A stretch of DNA of 64,000 bases from Bacillus sp. M6-12 (GTDB taxonomy: Bacteria; Bacillota; Bacilli; Bacillales; DSM-1321): positions 124,001 through 188,000 of the forward strand of contig NZ_PGVF01000006.1 of NCBI RefSeq assembly GCF_002860285.1, written 5' to 3'. This document shows, piece after piece, positions 9,151 to 18,589 of this stretch. Both the position numbers and the translations under genes were made by a program. Below the pieces are notes generated by a model. It was not told the origin of the DNA. It was given only the letters and a program-made list of their open reading frames with translations, and searched no databases. The stretch's first letter is position 1. Every line of letters starts with the position of its first letter.

Positions 9151-10731
9151 ATGATGAAAGTTTTAATGAAGATTTACATTTCTTTGTGTATCCTCCTGTT
9201 TTCATTGTTTTATCCTATTGGAGATAATATTATCCTTGCTCCTTCTCCAAGTGCAGCTGCAATTGAGAGTAATAAATGGGAGCCGGTTCACATCAACCCG
9301 CTTCCCAGCAGTAAGAGTGTTGCTTTTACATTTAGCAACAAGGCAAGAGTCGCAACGAAGCCGTTTCCAGCCCAATATCAGACGGTCAATGGAATTTTAA
9401 CCTTCAGAGGAGGGCCTGCCCGAAATCAAGCTGTAATGGGAATGCCTGTGATCAAAGAGGGGAAATTGAGAAAAAGCTGGTCTTTTCGGACATCTGCATC
9501 ACCGAGATGGGGAGGCGGAGCAGGCTGGACAGGTCAGCCGAGTGTAATTGAATGGAACAAACGAGAGCAGCAGATCATGAATATATATCCTGAATATAAA
9601 AAGAAAGCCAGTTTTAAAGAATTAGTTTATGGTTCTTTGGATGGCAGGGTTTATTTTCTGGATCCGGCAACCGGAAAGCAGACAAGAAAGCCAATCAATA
9701 TACATAATCCCATTAAGGGGAGTATCGCCCTTGATCCACGCGGTTACCCGCTGCTTTATGTTGGCCAGGGGATTCCGCAAACGGGGAAAATCGGTTTTAG
9801 AATTTATAGTTTAATAGACCAGTCCTTGCTGGCATTCATCCCTGGAATAGATTCCTTCTCATTCCGCCGCTGGGGAGCGTTCGACAGTTCTCCGCTGATT
9901 AACCGGGAAGATGATAGCTTGGTGGTAGGCGGGGAAAATGGACTCGTATATTTGGTAAAGCTATTTACACAATATGACCCGAAAAATAAAAAGATAAAAA
10001 TCGCTCCTGTCACAACAAAATATCGTTATAAGCAGCAAAGGAATGCTTATCCAGGGATTGAGAATTCCATATCTGTTTATAAAAACATAGCCTATTTTTC
10101 CGATAATGGCGGTGGAATTCAGGCGCTGGACTTAATCAAAAAGCGTCCAATCTGGGCTAACCCTCCATATGATGATACAGATGCCAGTTTGGTTATCGAA
10201 GACTCAGGCGGTGTACCTTTCTTGTATACCGGCTCAGAGATTGATAAACAAGGCACAAAAGGCTACGCCAGATTACAAAAATTAAACGGGCTCAACGGAA
10301 AGGTGATGTGGGAAAAGAAAACCTCAGGCTTTTCGGTTAAAGGAGCAAATCCCGTAAATGGCGGAGTGCTGGGAACACCAATTGTAGGAACTGGCCCGTT
10401 GGCAGGGCAGGTAATCTATAATATTTCACGGTATAAAACCATTAACGGCGGATTGCTGATCAGCCTTGATTCAAAGACGGGAAAAGAAAAATGGAGGCTG
10501 CAGCTCCCGAATTATGCATGGTCATCAACAGTGGCCGTCTATACCTCAAGTCAAAAGGCATTTCTTGTCCAGGGTGATTCGGTGGGGAATCTTTACCTCA
10601 TTAATCAGTTAGGGAAAGTGGTTACAAAAATTAACTTAGGCGCCAACATTGAAGCATCCCCGATTGTGGTCGGGCAGCAAATTATCGTTGCGACACGGGG
10701 CGGGGCTTTTTATAGTGTGGGGATTAGATAG
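9151..10731 (+). CDS. Secreted PQQ-like beta-propeller repeat protein
   Basis: 526 residues, starting at the first of two adjacent ATG codons after AAAGGAAGT. A signal peptide of about 36 residues (hydrophobic core YISLCILLFSLFY) predicts export. The mature part carries repeated propeller blades with the usual signatures, for example YGSLDGRVYFLDPATGKQ, GGENGLVYLV and SLDSKTGKEKW. PQQ-like propellers act either as dehydrogenases or, as in BamB, as non-catalytic scaffolds; no cofactor-binding set can be confirmed by eye. No SLH or other anchor is seen. Function unassigned. Confidence 0.8.
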   Translation: MMKVLMKIYISLCILLFSLFYPIGDNIILAPSPSAAAIESNKWEPVHINPLPSSKSVAFTFSNKARVATKPFPAQYQTVNGILTFRGGPARNQAVMGMPVIKEGKLRKSWSFRTSASPRWGGGAGWTGQPSVIEWNKREQQIMNIYPEYKKKASFKELVYGSLDGRVYFLDPATGKQTRKPINIHNPIKGSIALDPRGYPLLYVGQGIPQTGKIGFRIYSLIDQSLLAFIPGIDSFSFRRWGAFDSSPLINREDDSLVVGGENGLVYLVKLFTQYDPKNKKIKIAPVTTKYRYKQQRNAYPGIENSISVYKNIAYFSDNGGGIQALDLIKKRPIWANPPYDDTDASLVIEDSGGVPFLYTGSEIDKQGTKGYARLQKLNGLNGKVMWEKKTSGFSVKGANPVNGGVLGTPIVGTGPLAGQVIYNISRYKTINGGLLISLDSKTGKEKWRLQLPNYAWSSTVAVYTSSQKAFLVQGDSVGNLYLINQLGKVVTKINLGANIEASPIVVGQQIIVATRGGAFYSVGIR

Positions 10732-10810
10732 GAATGAATTGACACAACGCGAGTGAACTGTGTTAAGTTGAGTGCAATTTTGTTATAAAACGAAAGTGTA
10801 TTGAATGCTG

Positions 10811-10853
10811 GAGAGCTCTGTAGGATGATGATCTTACCGGGCTTTCTTTTTGG
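10811..10853 (+). terminator. Terminator of the propeller gene
   Basis: 16-base arms (10811-10826 and 10831-10846) pair with one mismatch and several G-U pairs; a T run follows. Confidence 0.7.
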
Positions 10854-11133
10854 GTTAGTTGTCCCCGCTAAGTCCCAGGACCAGAAATCCCGGATCTTTG
10901 AGGTGAAGCTTTATAACATAGAAGCATTGACTTCAATCAGGAACATCAATTACTAAAAGTTTTGTATCCCATAAAAGAAAAGTTGAAAAAGAGAAAGAAC
11001 GGGGAGAGAGTATTACACTCCTTTAAAAGTTCCACAATTGGAATATACTCAGAGATTAGAGACGTATTGAACACGAAAACACATTGGAAAGCCGCATGCC
11101 TTAGTAGCCGTTCAGTTTGATGGGGGAGGAGCC

Positions 11134-11241
11134 TTGAAAAAGGTTCCCCTACTTTATTTTCAAAGCAAAGGTAAAGGGAACTGGAGGGGAAAATTTTATC
11201 CTGTAAAACAATTGTATTATTCCCGTAATGTGGTAAAGTAA
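11134..11241 (+). CDS. Possible 35-residue peptide
   Basis: A TTG codon 4 bases after GGGGGAGGAG opens a 35-codon frame (MKKVPLLYFQSKG...) ending at TAA 11239. The ribosome site is strong but the spacing is short, and the peptide is basic with no recognisable domain. It is the only candidate in the gap 10854-11275, which otherwise shows nothing. It may be chance or a gene remnant. Confidence 0.2.
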   Translation: MKKVPLLYFQSKGKGNWRGKFYPVKQLYYSRNVVK

Positions 11242-11275
11242 TCAAGTTATTATTTTGCTAAATGGGGTTGTAGTT

Positions 11276-11818
11276 TTGATTAAAAAAGTAAATAGCACCT
11301 TAGAATTAAATGTTTTTAATAGCATTTGGCTTCAATGTTGGGAAGAGAAGGGGTATGAGGCTGAGTTTTCAGAGTATGTATTTGGCCGTTACCTTGTGAG
11401 CAATAATGATGGTGAACACATCGGAGTGTTTGAATTTAAACAACTAGCACACTCTTTGATTGATGAAGAATTCCCCTTTACGTCGTTCCCGTTTATAAAA
11501 GAAAATTTCGAGAAGACTTTTGAACTGGATAAACTGTCTATTTTACCTGCCTATAGAGGCGGTAAAGTATTATCGGAAATGTTATCACATATGGTAAAAG
11601 TTTCTATAGAAAATGATATCAGTTATTTTATAGCACTTATTGAGCCGAAATTATATTTAGCACTAAAAAGGTTTTATAAAGTTCCTATTCAAAAATTGGG
11701 AGAAGCTTTCTTTTATAAGGGAGATAATGTTGTCCCGATTAGTATTGATCTTAAGCTTGTTATTAATAATTTAGAAAACTTCGATTGGTATTACGATTCT
11801 GTTTTAGTAAAGATATAA
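11276..11818 (+). CDS. Uncharacterised GNAT-like acyltransferase
   Basis: 180 residues from the TTG at 11276, which has GGGG at 11263-11266 upstream; a TTG at 11255 would add 7 residues but lacks a ribosome site. No signal peptide, so cytosolic. Residues about 82-150 have the layout of an acetyl-CoA-type N-acyltransferase: a beta strand with LDKLSILPAYRGGKVLSEML, which matches a pyrophosphate-binding loop between strand and helix, then YFIALIEPKLYLALKRFYKV. It could be a GNAT or a FeeM/autoinducer-synthase-like N-acyl transferase. I do not recognise a specific family. It is an AT-rich singleton among secreted-protein genes. Confidence 0.6.
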   Translation: MIKKVNSTLELNVFNSIWLQCWEEKGYEAEFSEYVFGRYLVSNNDGEHIGVFEFKQLAHSLIDEEFPFTSFPFIKENFEKTFELDKLSILPAYRGGKVLSEMLSHMVKVSIENDISYFIALIEPKLYLALKRFYKVPIQKLGEAFFYKGDNVVPISIDLKLVINNLENFDWYYDSVLVKI

Positions 11819-11853
11819 ATTCGTACCTGCTTATGAATAAAGGATTTTACTAG

Positions 11854-11882
11854 AAGCATCCAAAAAAGGGTGCTTTTTTTTA
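11854..11882 (+). terminator. Terminator of the GNAT-like gene
   Basis: AAGCATCC / GGGTGCTT stem, six-base A loop, long T run. Confidence 0.85.
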
Positions 11883-11894
11883 TTCCATAAGGGA

Positions 11895-12031
11895 ATGAAA
11901 CTAATTGATCACTTAACAGATGAACAGCGAAAGCAGCTTATGCGGTGAAGAAGAAGCTGTGAGAGAAGCTGAGCAGCAAGGAATGGGAAGAAATGTTCGA
12001 ACCAACAAGTCTAATTAGACATATGCTATGA
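11895..12031 (+). pseudogene. Remnant of a small gene with an internal frameshift and stop
   Basis: ATG 11895 opens MKLIDHLTDEQRKQLMR and meets TGA. Shifted by one base, the frame continues as KKKL, a TGA, then EKLSSKEWEEMFEPTS... to a stop at 12029. Both halves look like one small, charged, helical protein, so this is probably a decayed gene. There is no clear ribosome site. Confidence 0.4.
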
Positions 12032-12091
12032 TTTAAGATAGTTTAGAATAGTTTAATGTGAAACGCTGGCTTTTAATGAGGAGTGATATAT

Positions 12092-12397
12092 TTGATAAGA
12101 GCTAATGTTTTAATATTCAGCGTGCTACTTTTAGCTACTGTGTTAGGCGTTTATGCCCAAGATATTGAATATTTTTTATCTAGTAATTTTAATAATCTAT
12201 CACCTTTTGTATGGCTGGCTGTGGTAACAGTTTCAAGCTGGTTCTTGTATGTATACGCACTCGTGTTAGTATTTTTCTTTACGTGGAAAGGTATGTTTAA
12301 AAAGAATCAATTCTTAGTATACTTATTCGTTATTCTTGGGGTGGGGGTATTAATTTCCCTTTGGTCACTATTTGTATTGGCTATGTCGGGCGGGTAA
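12092..12397 (+). CDS. Small three-helix membrane protein, unknown function
   Basis: 101 residues from TTG 12092, chosen because GAGGAGTG at 12078-12085 sits 6 bases upstream; a GTG at 12083 lies inside that ribosome site. Three hydrophobic segments are visible (about residues 4-22, 34-62, 70-96) with short polar loops and no signal-peptide cleavage site. No domain is recognised. It has its own weak terminator and no obvious operon partner. Confidence 0.65.
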   Translation: MIRANVLIFSVLLLATVLGVYAQDIEYFLSSNFNNLSPFVWLAVVTVSSWFLYVYALVLVFFFTWKGMFKKNQFLVYLFVILGVGVLISLWSLFVLAMSGG

Positions 12398-12435
12398 GGT
12401 AGGCTCTCGACTACGGAAGATTTATAAGAAAAAGT

Positions 12436-12463
12436 AAAAGGCTGCGATCTAGCAGTCTTTTTT
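12436..12463 (+). terminator. Terminator of the small membrane protein gene
   Basis: AAAAGGCTGC / GCAGTCTTTT stem (one G-U pair) running into T6. Between here and 12685 nothing is recognisable. Confidence 0.65.
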
Positions 12464-12684
12464 AATGTGCGACAGGCAGTCACTCTCGAAATATAAGTGA
12501 GTGGCCCGTATCTATCTTATATAGAAATAGCTTTTCTTTTACCGGCCTACCTAGCAGAATATGTGGTAATTATGAGTGTAATGATGGCAATGTCCGTTTA
12601 AGAATGTAGTTAGGAATTTCTGCGTAAGGAATTGTGTTTTCTATGCTTCTGAATAGCAGTTTCATGTGATCAGAGCCATATGCA

Positions 12685-12721
12685 AAAAAGCTATTCAGCC
12701 CAACACGCTGAATAGCTTTTT
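12685..12721 (-). terminator. Terminator of the subtilisin gene
   Basis: Perfect 15-bp stem (12685-12699 with 12707-12721) with A and T runs at both ends, so it can work on both strands; it directly follows the subtilisin stop. Confidence 0.92.
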
Positions 12722-12729
12722 CTCTATTA

Positions 12730-14001
12730 TTATCTTACTCTTGCAAACCCAAATCCTGAAGCATAGTCATCCCCAGTGGCTGCTCCATATCCGCCTTTAA
12801 TATCATATATTTTTGCCCGGTTTTGAAGCTCGGCTCTTAGCTGCGCATTTGTTAGATTGCGATTGGCCGACCAGATTTTAGCGGCTAGGCCAGCTACATG
12901 TGGTGTAGCCATGGATGTTCCGCTGATTGTGTTATAGTTTCTGTCATACCAGGTTGATTCGATGCTGCTTCCCGGGGCGGAAATTTCTACATCTTTTTCC
13001 TGGATGACAAAATCGCCATCTGTGCCCGGGTTTCCGCGTGAGGAGTAGTTGGCGACCCGGTAAGTTCCGTTTTGCTGCACATTTTCCAGAGCGGCAACTG
13101 CAACGGCATTTGGAAGGGCTCCAGGGTAACCGATTGTGTTAGCGTTGTATCCGGAGTTACCCGCAGCTGCTACTACCAGCACTCCCTTTGAATAAGCGTA
13201 ATTCACAGCATTAGCAATCAATTTGTCTTTTGTGCTTGCACCCAGTGACATATTGATGACAACCTTTGAGCCAGTGCGTACAGCTTCGTCGGCTGCATGC
13301 CTGATGGCTCCGGCAATATCATCGGAGTATCCTGAACCGCTGTCTGACAGTACTTTATAAGACCAGAGTTCAGCTTGAGGAGCAACTCCGTATACACCCT
13401 TGCCATCATAGCCGCCATTTGCGAGTGCCGTCCCTGCAACATGAGTTCCGTGCCCGTTCCGGTCTGTACAAGATCCGTTAACCATTGATGAGGCAGTTTG
13501 GGTAAAATCCTTGCATTGCTCCACGTTGTCGCTGAGATCAATGTGGGATGTATATGTGCCGGTATCCAGGACGGCTACCTTGATGCCATCACCGCCGGAA
13601 GTTTGGGTAATGGAGCTATCATTATAAATGGCCTGGATTCCCCATGGAGTCCGGTCACTTGGCAGGGTAGTAATGGCCGTAGCCCCCACTTTGCTGAAGG
13701 TTCTTTCTTCAAGCTTCACTTCCTGGACTTCCTCGACCGTTATGTTTTTGTTTTGCAATAATGCATGGTATTCTTTTGCTTTTACTGTTGTGGTAAAGCC
13801 TTCACTTCCAAATTCCCAGCGGGCTCCATGCTTTTCCTTCACTTTGATTTTCTCCGAGCTTGGTCCCTGAATCAAAACACGATAAGAATCCTTTTCCTTT
13901 ACTATAGCGTCCGGTTCCTTACCAAAAGCAGCAGATGAAAAGAGCGACAATCCCATTGCACAACTAAGCACCAAAGATCCAACCACTTTTCTCTTTTTCA
14001 T
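12730..14001 (-). CDS. Secreted subtilisin-like serine protease (S8)
   Basis: 423 residues from ATG 14001, which has GAGAGGAG 8 bases upstream; the longer frame to 14052 has no ribosome site. Signal peptide about 1-27, then a propeptide (about 28-115). The catalytic triad is D146 (VAVLDTG), H184 (NGHGTHVAG) and S363 (SGTSMATPH), with the oxyanion Asn at 282 (AAAGNSG). The length fits secreted subtilisins with no extra anchoring domain. It should degrade extracellular protein and may process surface proteins. In Bacillus such genes are commonly under DegU control; here that is inference only. Confidence 0.93.
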   Translation of the reverse strand: MKKRKVVGSLVLSCAMGLSLFSSAAFGKEPDAIVKEKDSYRVLIQGPSSEKIKVKEKHGARWEFGSEGFTTTVKAKEYHALLQNKNITVEEVQEVKLEERTFSKVGATAITTLPSDRTPWGIQAIYNDSSITQTSGGDGIKVAVLDTGTYTSHIDLSDNVEQCKDFTQTASSMVNGSCTDRNGHGTHVAGTALANGGYDGKGVYGVAPQAELWSYKVLSDSGSGYSDDIAGAIRHAADEAVRTGSKVVINMSLGASTKDKLIANAVNYAYSKGVLVVAAAGNSGYNANTIGYPGALPNAVAVAALENVQQNGTYRVANYSSRGNPGTDGDFVIQEKDVEISAPGSSIESTWYDRNYNTISGTSMATPHVAGLAAKIWSANRNLTNAQLRAELQNRAKIYDIKGGYGAATGDDYASGFGFARVR

Positions 14002-14364
14002 GACCTGACTCCTCTCATAACTGAAAATGGCCGTATTATCACTACGATGCAAATATTCTAAAAATAATAATAGATTAAAATTGAATTTACTGGAATGAAA
14101 GTAATAGGAAGCATGCTTATCTCATTGATGCTTAATATTAGATATACTTTTATTCTTTTAATTATATTTCAATAACAAATAGTACTTAGTTACCAAGTAA
14201 ATATTCCCGATAGTTAAATATACACAGGTCTTTGTAACTGTAAAAAATTAACAATAATTTAATATAATCGCTATAGTAAGATATGTTTCAATTATTTTAG
14301 ATGAACTGGGTTAGCAGAGTTCATTAATAATTACTAGGTAGGAGGCGAACAATTCGAATTAAGG

Positions 14365-14466
14365 TATTCGGCTAAATTCTTCTTGAATTCGGAAGAATAA
14401 ATTGGAATTTGGATAAATTAACTTCGATTTTGGACGAATTATTCCTGAAAACGGACGAATAATTTT
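14365..14466 (+). repeat. 21-base-period intergenic array, GGACGAAT family
   Basis: Five degenerate units with a (T/C)GG core at 14369, 14390, 14410, 14431 and 14452, spacing 21, 20, 21, 21. Typical units read TTCGGAAGAATAAATTGG and TTTTGGACGAATTATTCC. It lies in the 492-base divergent region between the subtilisin and the EEP gene and ends 28 bases before the EEP start codon. Confidence 0.75.
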
Positions 14467-14493
14467 TTAATGCAATTCGAGAGGAGCTGCAAA

Positions 14494-17400
14494 ATGATAA
14501 AAAGGGAGAGGTTAATAGTGCGGAGAAGAAAATCTTTCAGTTTGGCATTGATTTTTACGATATTAATAAGCCTTTTTGCTCCATTTAATAGTGCGAACGC
14601 GGCGGAGGCCATCACTGTGGCTGAAGCGATTGCAAATAAAACTGGAACCGCGACGGTTGAGGGCTATATAGTCGGGACAACCGCTAATGGTCCAACATAT
14701 AATCATAGCGGTCCTTTTACGGTTAAAACGAATATTGCCATTGCCGACAATCCTAATGAGACGGATAAAGCCAGGATTCTTCCGGTCAGGCTCCCTACCG
14801 ATAGTGATGAGAGAGCTGCGTTAAACCTCGTCGATAATCCTGCTAATCTAGGTAAAAAGGTCCAGTTGACCGGCACGCTTGGCGCCTATTTCGGTGTACC
14901 GGGAATTGCCACTTTAACAGGCTATGAATTTATTAATGATACCGACCCAACGGCGACACAGCCTGTTGTGGCGGCTCCAACTCCAGGGCCTGTAGCTTCT
15001 GGGACCACAGTTACATTAACATCCGCCACTGAAGGAGCGACGATCTTTTACACAACTGACGGATCGGCTCCATCGACGTCCAGCAGCCAATACACTGAAC
15101 CAATCACCATTGATAAAGCAACAACCATTAAGGCTTTTGCTTCGGCCTCTGGCCTTGAGGATAGTGAAGTAACAACATTTGAGTATTCTGTCCTGCAAGA
15201 ACAAATGATTGCCCAGGTGAGGGAGCTTCCGGTCGGCCAATCAGCACTTACGTCTGGAATTGTAACGGCTGTTTTCGGTAATACGGTTTATATTCAGGAT
15301 GAGTCAGCCGGACTTGTTTTATATGGATCCAATTTAAATATTGCTCCAGGAGATAAAGTGCAGGCTTTAGGTAAACTGGCAGATTATAATTCTCTGCTGG
15401 AATTGGAAGTGAAGTCTGAGAATGTAAAAGTAATTGAAAAAGCGGAGCTGCCTGAGGCTGATGAACTTACAGCGGCCGAGCTTCAGGAGAATAAAGAAGC
15501 AACGCTTGTAACTGTAAAAAAGGTAAATGTTGAGTCTTTTGCAGGCGGGAACTATACAGCCAAGGATGCTAATGGAACGTCATTCCAGATTCGCCCGCAG
15601 GATGCAGCATTGCTTTCTGTGGATACAACTTATGATTCGATCACAGGTGTGCTTGGTGCGTATAAAGGTGTTTATCAATTGATTCCGAGAGATGCCAGCG
15701 ACATTATTGCGGATTCAACCAAGGTTCAGCGCATTGTAGCAATACCTGGACCGGGGCTTATAAAGACAGGCGATAAAGTAACGCTGACTACCGGAACGGA
15801 AGGTGCATCCATCTATTACACAACCGATAACACGAATCCGACAACGAGCAGCCAGGTATACAGCAGTCAAATTGAAATTACAAAGGACACCGTGATTAAG
15901 GCCATTGCTGTAAAAGAAGGACTAACAGCCACTGATGTTTCAACCTTCAACTACATTATCCAAAAAGATGTCGTGCGTATTCATGACATTCAGGCGGCTG
16001 CCCATTATTCTCCATATGACGGCATAAATGTATCCGATATTGAGGGCGTAGTTACGAAGGTTGTGGATGCAAATAACTTCTATATGCAGGATCTTCAGCC
16101 TGATAATGATGAAAAAACATCTGAAGGAATTTTAGTCTATAAAAAGGCTCATGGTTTAAAAGTGGGCGATGCAGTTAAAGTAAGCGGACAAGTGAAAGAG
16201 TATGTACTGGAAGGCTATGCTGAAAAACAGCAAACTGATTTGCCGGTTACCGAAATCAATGCAACCGGCATTACAGTGACAGCCAGCGGACAGGCACTGC
16301 CTGCTCCTGTAGTGATTGGAAAGGACCGTATTCCTCCAACAGAGGTTATTGATAATGATAGGTTAACAACCTTTGACCCGGAGCAGGATGGAATTGACTT
16401 TTTTGAAAGTCTGGAAGGCATGCTGGTGCAGGTGGACAATGCAAAAATAGTAGCACCGCAGAAATACGGAGAAGTCATCGTAATTCCAGGCAGCCTGGAA
16501 ACGAATACGGATACAGGCGGGCTAAGAATTACGGAAACTGACTATAACCCGGAACGGATTACGATTGATATCAATGATGAGAACTTTATCGCGAAAATGG
16601 GTGACAGCTTTGCCGGTTCCATCCAGGGCGTGGTCAGCTACGGCTACAGCAATTACAAAGTTCTAAGCAATAAAACAGATCTGCCAGCGTTAGTTGAAGG
16701 TTCGAATACACGTGAAACCACGACTATTGCTGCAGCGGCTGATAAGCTGACGATCGCTTCTTATAATGTGGAGAATTTTTCAACGAAAACACCGGATACA
16801 AAAGTGACCAAATTGGCCGAGGCGATTGTTAACAATCTGAAGCAGCCTGATATTATCGGACTCACTGAGGTCCAGGATAATGATGGTGAAACAGACAGCG
16901 GGAATACGGATGCAAGCCAAAGCTTTGAAGCTTTAATAGCTAAAATTAAAGAACTTGGCGGAGGAGATTACCTATATACAGATGTCGCTCCATTGGACAA
17001 ACAGGATGGCGGAGCGCCTGGAGGCAATATCCGTGTCGGCTTCCTTTATAAAAAAGACCGGGTAACGCTTGTTCCTGGAACTAAAGGAACAGCAACCGAG
17101 GCGGTCGATTTTGAAAATGGCAAGCTTACCTTGAATCCAGGCCGGATCGATCCGACAAATTCCGCATTCGAATCAAGCCGAAAGCCGCTGGCAGCCCAAT
17201 TTGAGTTCAATGGAAAAAATGTTATCGTAGTGGCCAACCACTTTAACTCAAAGGGCGGGGACCTGCCGTTATTCGGGAAAGTTCAGCCGCCAGTTCTACA
17301 AAGTGAAATCCAGCGAATGAAAATAGCTGAAATCGTGAATGGCTTTGTGAAAGACGTTAAGGCAAAGGATCCAAATGCAAATATCGTCCTTCTAGGTGAC

Positions 17401-18060
17401 TTTAATGACTTTGAATTCTCTAATACTTTAAGAGTTTTAAAAGGAAATGAACTAACGAACATGATTGAAAAAGTTCCCGCAGAACAGCGGTATTCTTATA
17501 ACTACCAAGGCAATGCTCAGGTACTCGATCATATTTTAGTATCTAATAACCTGGCAGTAGGAACTCAAGTGGATATTGTTCACATCAACTCAGGCTTCAT
17601 GGAAGAACACGGACGGGCGAGCGACCATGATCCGGTACTGATTCAAACGAGCTTGAACAGCATTGAGGCACCAAATTATGATAAAGAATACAACCTTATT
17701 GGTTATAAAGCAGACAAATTGAAGATAAAAGAGGAAAATGCACTAATCAGCATGGACAGCACTTCAACTATAAAAGATGGCATTTATCTAATGAGATCAA
17801 CAGCAACTTTGAAAGGGGAAGGCCTTGAGAAAACAACCGTAATAATTGCCCCATCTTCCAAGGATGCAGAAATCGATTTCACCGGTGCCGAAGTGAAAGA
17901 AGTCATGATTGAAAGTAAGGATGTAAAAGAAATCAGAGGTGCAGAGAACGTACAGCACTGGAATGTGAAGAAAAACGTGGATACTAGTTCTATTAAATTT
18001 TTTAACTCGAATGGGGAAGAAATAGCTTCTCCTCTTGCTCCAAAAAAGAAGGCCGCTTAA
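14494..18060 (+). CDS. Large secreted endonuclease/exonuclease/phosphatase (EEP) family protein
   Basis: 1188 residues from ATG 14494, placed by GAGGAG 8 bases upstream; the ATG at 14470 lacks a site. Signal peptide ends near ANAAEA. Domain order: a DUF6359-like N-terminal OB domain (about 38-150), a chitobiase-C/Fn3-like domain with FYTTDGSAPSTSS, an OB-like module, a second chitobiase-C copy with YYTTDNTNPTTSS, another OB-like module, then the EEP catalytic domain (about 745-1055). The latter shows IASYNVENFS, GLTEVQDND, VANHFNSKGGD, LLGDFNDFE and GRASDHDPV, the Mg-binding and catalytic set of secreted DNases and phosphodiesterases. Extracellular nucleic-acid degradation is the likely role. 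No SLH domain. Confidence 0.88.
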   Translation: MIKRERLIVRRRKSFSLALIFTILISLFAPFNSANAAEAITVAEAIANKTGTATVEGYIVGTTANGPTYNHSGPFTVKTNIAIADNPNETDKARILPVRLPTDSDERAALNLVDNPANLGKKVQLTGTLGAYFGVPGIATLTGYEFINDTDPTATQPVVAAPTPGPVASGTTVTLTSATEGATIFYTTDGSAPSTSSSQYTEPITIDKATTIKAFASASGLEDSEVTTFEYSVLQEQMIAQVRELPVGQSALTSGIVTAVFGNTVYIQDESAGLVLYGSNLNIAPGDKVQALGKLADYNSLLELEVKSENVKVIEKAELPEADELTAAELQENKEATLVTVKKVNVESFAGGNYTAKDANGTSFQIRPQDAALLSVDTTYDSITGVLGAYKGVYQLIPRDASDIIADSTKVQRIVAIPGPGLIKTGDKVTLTTGTEGASIYYTTDNTNPTTSSQVYSSQIEITKDTVIKAIAVKEGLTATDVSTFNYIIQKDVVRIHDIQAAAHYSPYDGINVSDIEGVVTKVVDANNFYMQDLQPDNDEKTSEGILVYKKAHGLKVGDAVKVSGQVKEYVLEGYAEKQQTDLPVTEINATGITVTASGQALPAPVVIGKDRIPPTEVIDNDRLTTFDPEQDGIDFFESLEGMLVQVDNAKIVAPQKYGEVIVIPGSLETNTDTGGLRITETDYNPERITIDINDENFIAKMGDSFAGSIQGVVSYGYSNYKVLSNKTDLPALVEGSNTRETTTIAAAADKLTIASYNVENFSTKTPDTKVTKLAEAIVNNLKQPDIIGLTEVQDNDGETDSGNTDASQSFEALIAKIKELGGGDYLYTDVAPLDKQDGGAPGGNIRVGFLYKKDRVTLVPGTKGTATEAVDFENGKLTLNPGRIDPTNSAFESSRKPLAAQFEFNGKNVIVVANHFNSKGGDLPLFGKVQPPVLQSEIQRMKIAEIVNGFVKDVKAKDPNANIVLLGDFNDFEFSNTLRVLKGNELTNMIEKVPAEQRYSYNYQGNAQVLDHILVSNNLAVGTQVDIVHINSGFMEEHGRASDHDPVLIQTSLNSIEAPNYDKEYNLIGYKADKLKIKEENALISMDSTSTIKDGIYLMRSTATLKGEGLEKTTVIIAPSSKDAEIDFTGAEVKEVMIESKDVKEIRGAENVQHWNVKKNVDTSSIKFFNSNGEEIASPLAPKKKAA

Positions 18061-18063
18061 AGG

Positions 18064-18108
18064 AAGGTGCCAGGTTCCCAAAAATGAGGGGAGCTCTGGC
18101 ACCTTTTG
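18064..18108 (+). terminator. Terminator of the EEP gene
   Basis: AAGGTGCCAG / CTGGCACCTT stem extended by TTCCC/GGGGA, then a T run. Confidence 0.85.
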
Positions 18109-18225
18109 TTATAAGGTGAAAGTATATATAATAGCTTCAGTGCCAGCACCTTTTTTACGTCAAGATTGAGGTATAATGCCCTCATACTTTTATTATAATA
18201 GATCCGAAAAATCTTACTTACATAA

Positions 18226-18360
18226 AGAAAAAAGCAGGGTGCAACGGGACAAGTGGAAAATGTAAATTGGAGCAGCTTTAAGAAAAATGACAGAGTGCTT
18301 ATCGAATACTATAAAAGTGAATCAGGTCAGTATGTGCTGACTAGTATTGAGAAGAAATAA
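18226..18360 (+). pseudogene. 3' remnant of an unrecognised gene
   Basis: A 44-codon frame without a start codon (GQVENVNWSSFKKNDRVL..., ending LTSIEKK) runs to TAA 18358 and is followed by its own terminator. The segment looks like the C-terminal beta-rich end of a small exported protein of the DUF3221 type, but this is a guess. The 5' part is missing. Confidence 0.4.
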
Positions 18361-18369
18361 GAGTGGAAG

Positions 18370-18402
18370 AGGATAGATGGAAGTGTCGTCTATCCTTTTT
18401 TG
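18370..18402 (+). terminator. Terminator behind the gene remnant
   Basis: AGGATAGA / TCTATCCT stem with an 11-base loop and T6. It supports a former functional gene upstream. Confidence 0.8.
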
Positions 18403-18589
18403 TGTTTGATTGGATATATGATTATTATGTAATCTCAGGATAGGGGAGGGAGGTATATAAAGGTAAACCTGTATGTTATTCAGTAAAATTGCAGATTTTT
18501 TTATAAAAATCAGGCTATATTCAGAAAGATCTGGCCGGTCAAAACCAGCTGGCAGTGCAACTGGGGTTTATCGACCACTTATTAAGCTG

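Noticed and set aside
10946-11245. 99-residue minus-strand ORF
   Set aside because: No ribosome site and no recognisable protein pattern.
13218-13870. ORFs of 80-107 residues on both strands in the subtilisin gene
   Set aside because: Shadow frames of the real gene, which has a full catalytic triad.
14232-14268. PhoP boxes ahead of the EEP gene
   Set aside because: TTAACA-5-TTAATA is present once, but further boxes are poor and they overlap a possible -10 element; too weak to claim.
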